This document shows, piece by piece, positions 5,848 to 5,884 of a stretch of DNA of 5,884 nt. Numbering within the stretch: position 1 is the stretch's first letter; every line of letters begins with the position of its first letter. This DNA is from Actinomycetales bacterium Ga0077552. GTDB taxonomy: Bacteria; Actinomycetota; Actinomycetes; Actinomycetales; Microbacteriaceae. A program made the translations under genes and the position numbers. Below the pieces are notes generated by a model. It searched no databases and had not been told where the DNA came from. It worked only from the letters and a program-made list of their open reading frames with translations. The stretch covers positions 1 to 5,884 of the forward strand of contig LNFD01000126.1 of the NCBI GenBank assembly GCA_001464255.1, read 5' to 3'.

Positions 5848-5884
5848 GTGAGAGTGTTGATCCAGTCGATACATACGCATAGAT
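5848..5884 (+). CDS. Possible 5' end of a further gene (partial)
   Basis: From GTG 5848 the frame stays open to the window edge for twelve codons, beginning MRVLIQSIHTHR. GTG 5854 is an in-frame alternative start. The TACCGT box at 5837-5842 would give a leaderless transcript close to 5848. Against it, the codons ATA, CAT and AGA are unlike the G/C-ending codons of the neighbours, and twelve codons cannot be assigned to any family. The same bases can be read as a promoter instead. The product is unknown. Confidence 0.25.
   Translation, partial: MRVLIQSIHTHR
5857..5884 (+). promoter_or_regulatory. Alternative reading: sigma70-like promoter at the window edge
   Basis: TTGATC at 5857-5862 matches TTGACA at four of six positions. 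A 17-base spacer then leads to TAGAT at 5880-5884, whose sixth base lies beyond the window. If that base is T, the -10 box is TAGATT. The stretch is about 42% GC, far below its surroundings, as expected for a promoter between genes. This competes with the partial-gene reading of the same bases. Confidence 0.3.

Overview
The window is very GC-rich (roughly 70% or more by eye, with almost every third codon position G or C in the real genes). It is packed with genes on one strand and has TAnnnT-type promoter boxes placed 5-7 bases before start codons. Together these suggest a high-GC actinobacterium. Microbacteriaceae is my best guess, from style and the PdxH sequence, not from any search. I see no mobile element, CRISPR array, rRNA or tRNA.

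Layout, all on the + strand. (1) 1-54: probable tail of an upstream gene, ending in a GTGA overlap with the next start. (2) 51-1454: a group II PLP-dependent amino-acid decarboxylase with all core PLP residues and a candidate catalytic tyrosine. (3) 1483-3330: a membrane-anchored protein with an extracytoplasmic beta domain and an eight-repeat PQQ-like (BamB-like) beta-propeller, probably read from a leaderless transcript. (4) 3327-5147: a polytopic membrane protein of about 16 segments, joined to gene 3 by an ATGA overlap; I do not recognise its family. (5) 5150-5821: pyridoxamine/pyridoxine 5'-phosphate oxidase (pdxH), probably leaderless from ATG 5150. (6) 5822-5884: a short tail where GC content drops sharply. 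It holds either the start of another leaderless gene or a sigma70-like promoter for a gene beyond the window.

How they may work together: PdxH makes PLP, the cofactor of the decarboxylase at the other end of the window, but the separate promoter boxes suggest they are not one operon. The propeller and the membrane protein are translationally coupled and are the least explained part of the window. Their order and topology suggest an envelope complex with the propeller outside the membrane and its partner within it. The membrane protein can be read as eight transmembrane hairpins, most followed by an arginine-rich cytoplasmic turn. No function can be assigned to the pair from sequence alone.
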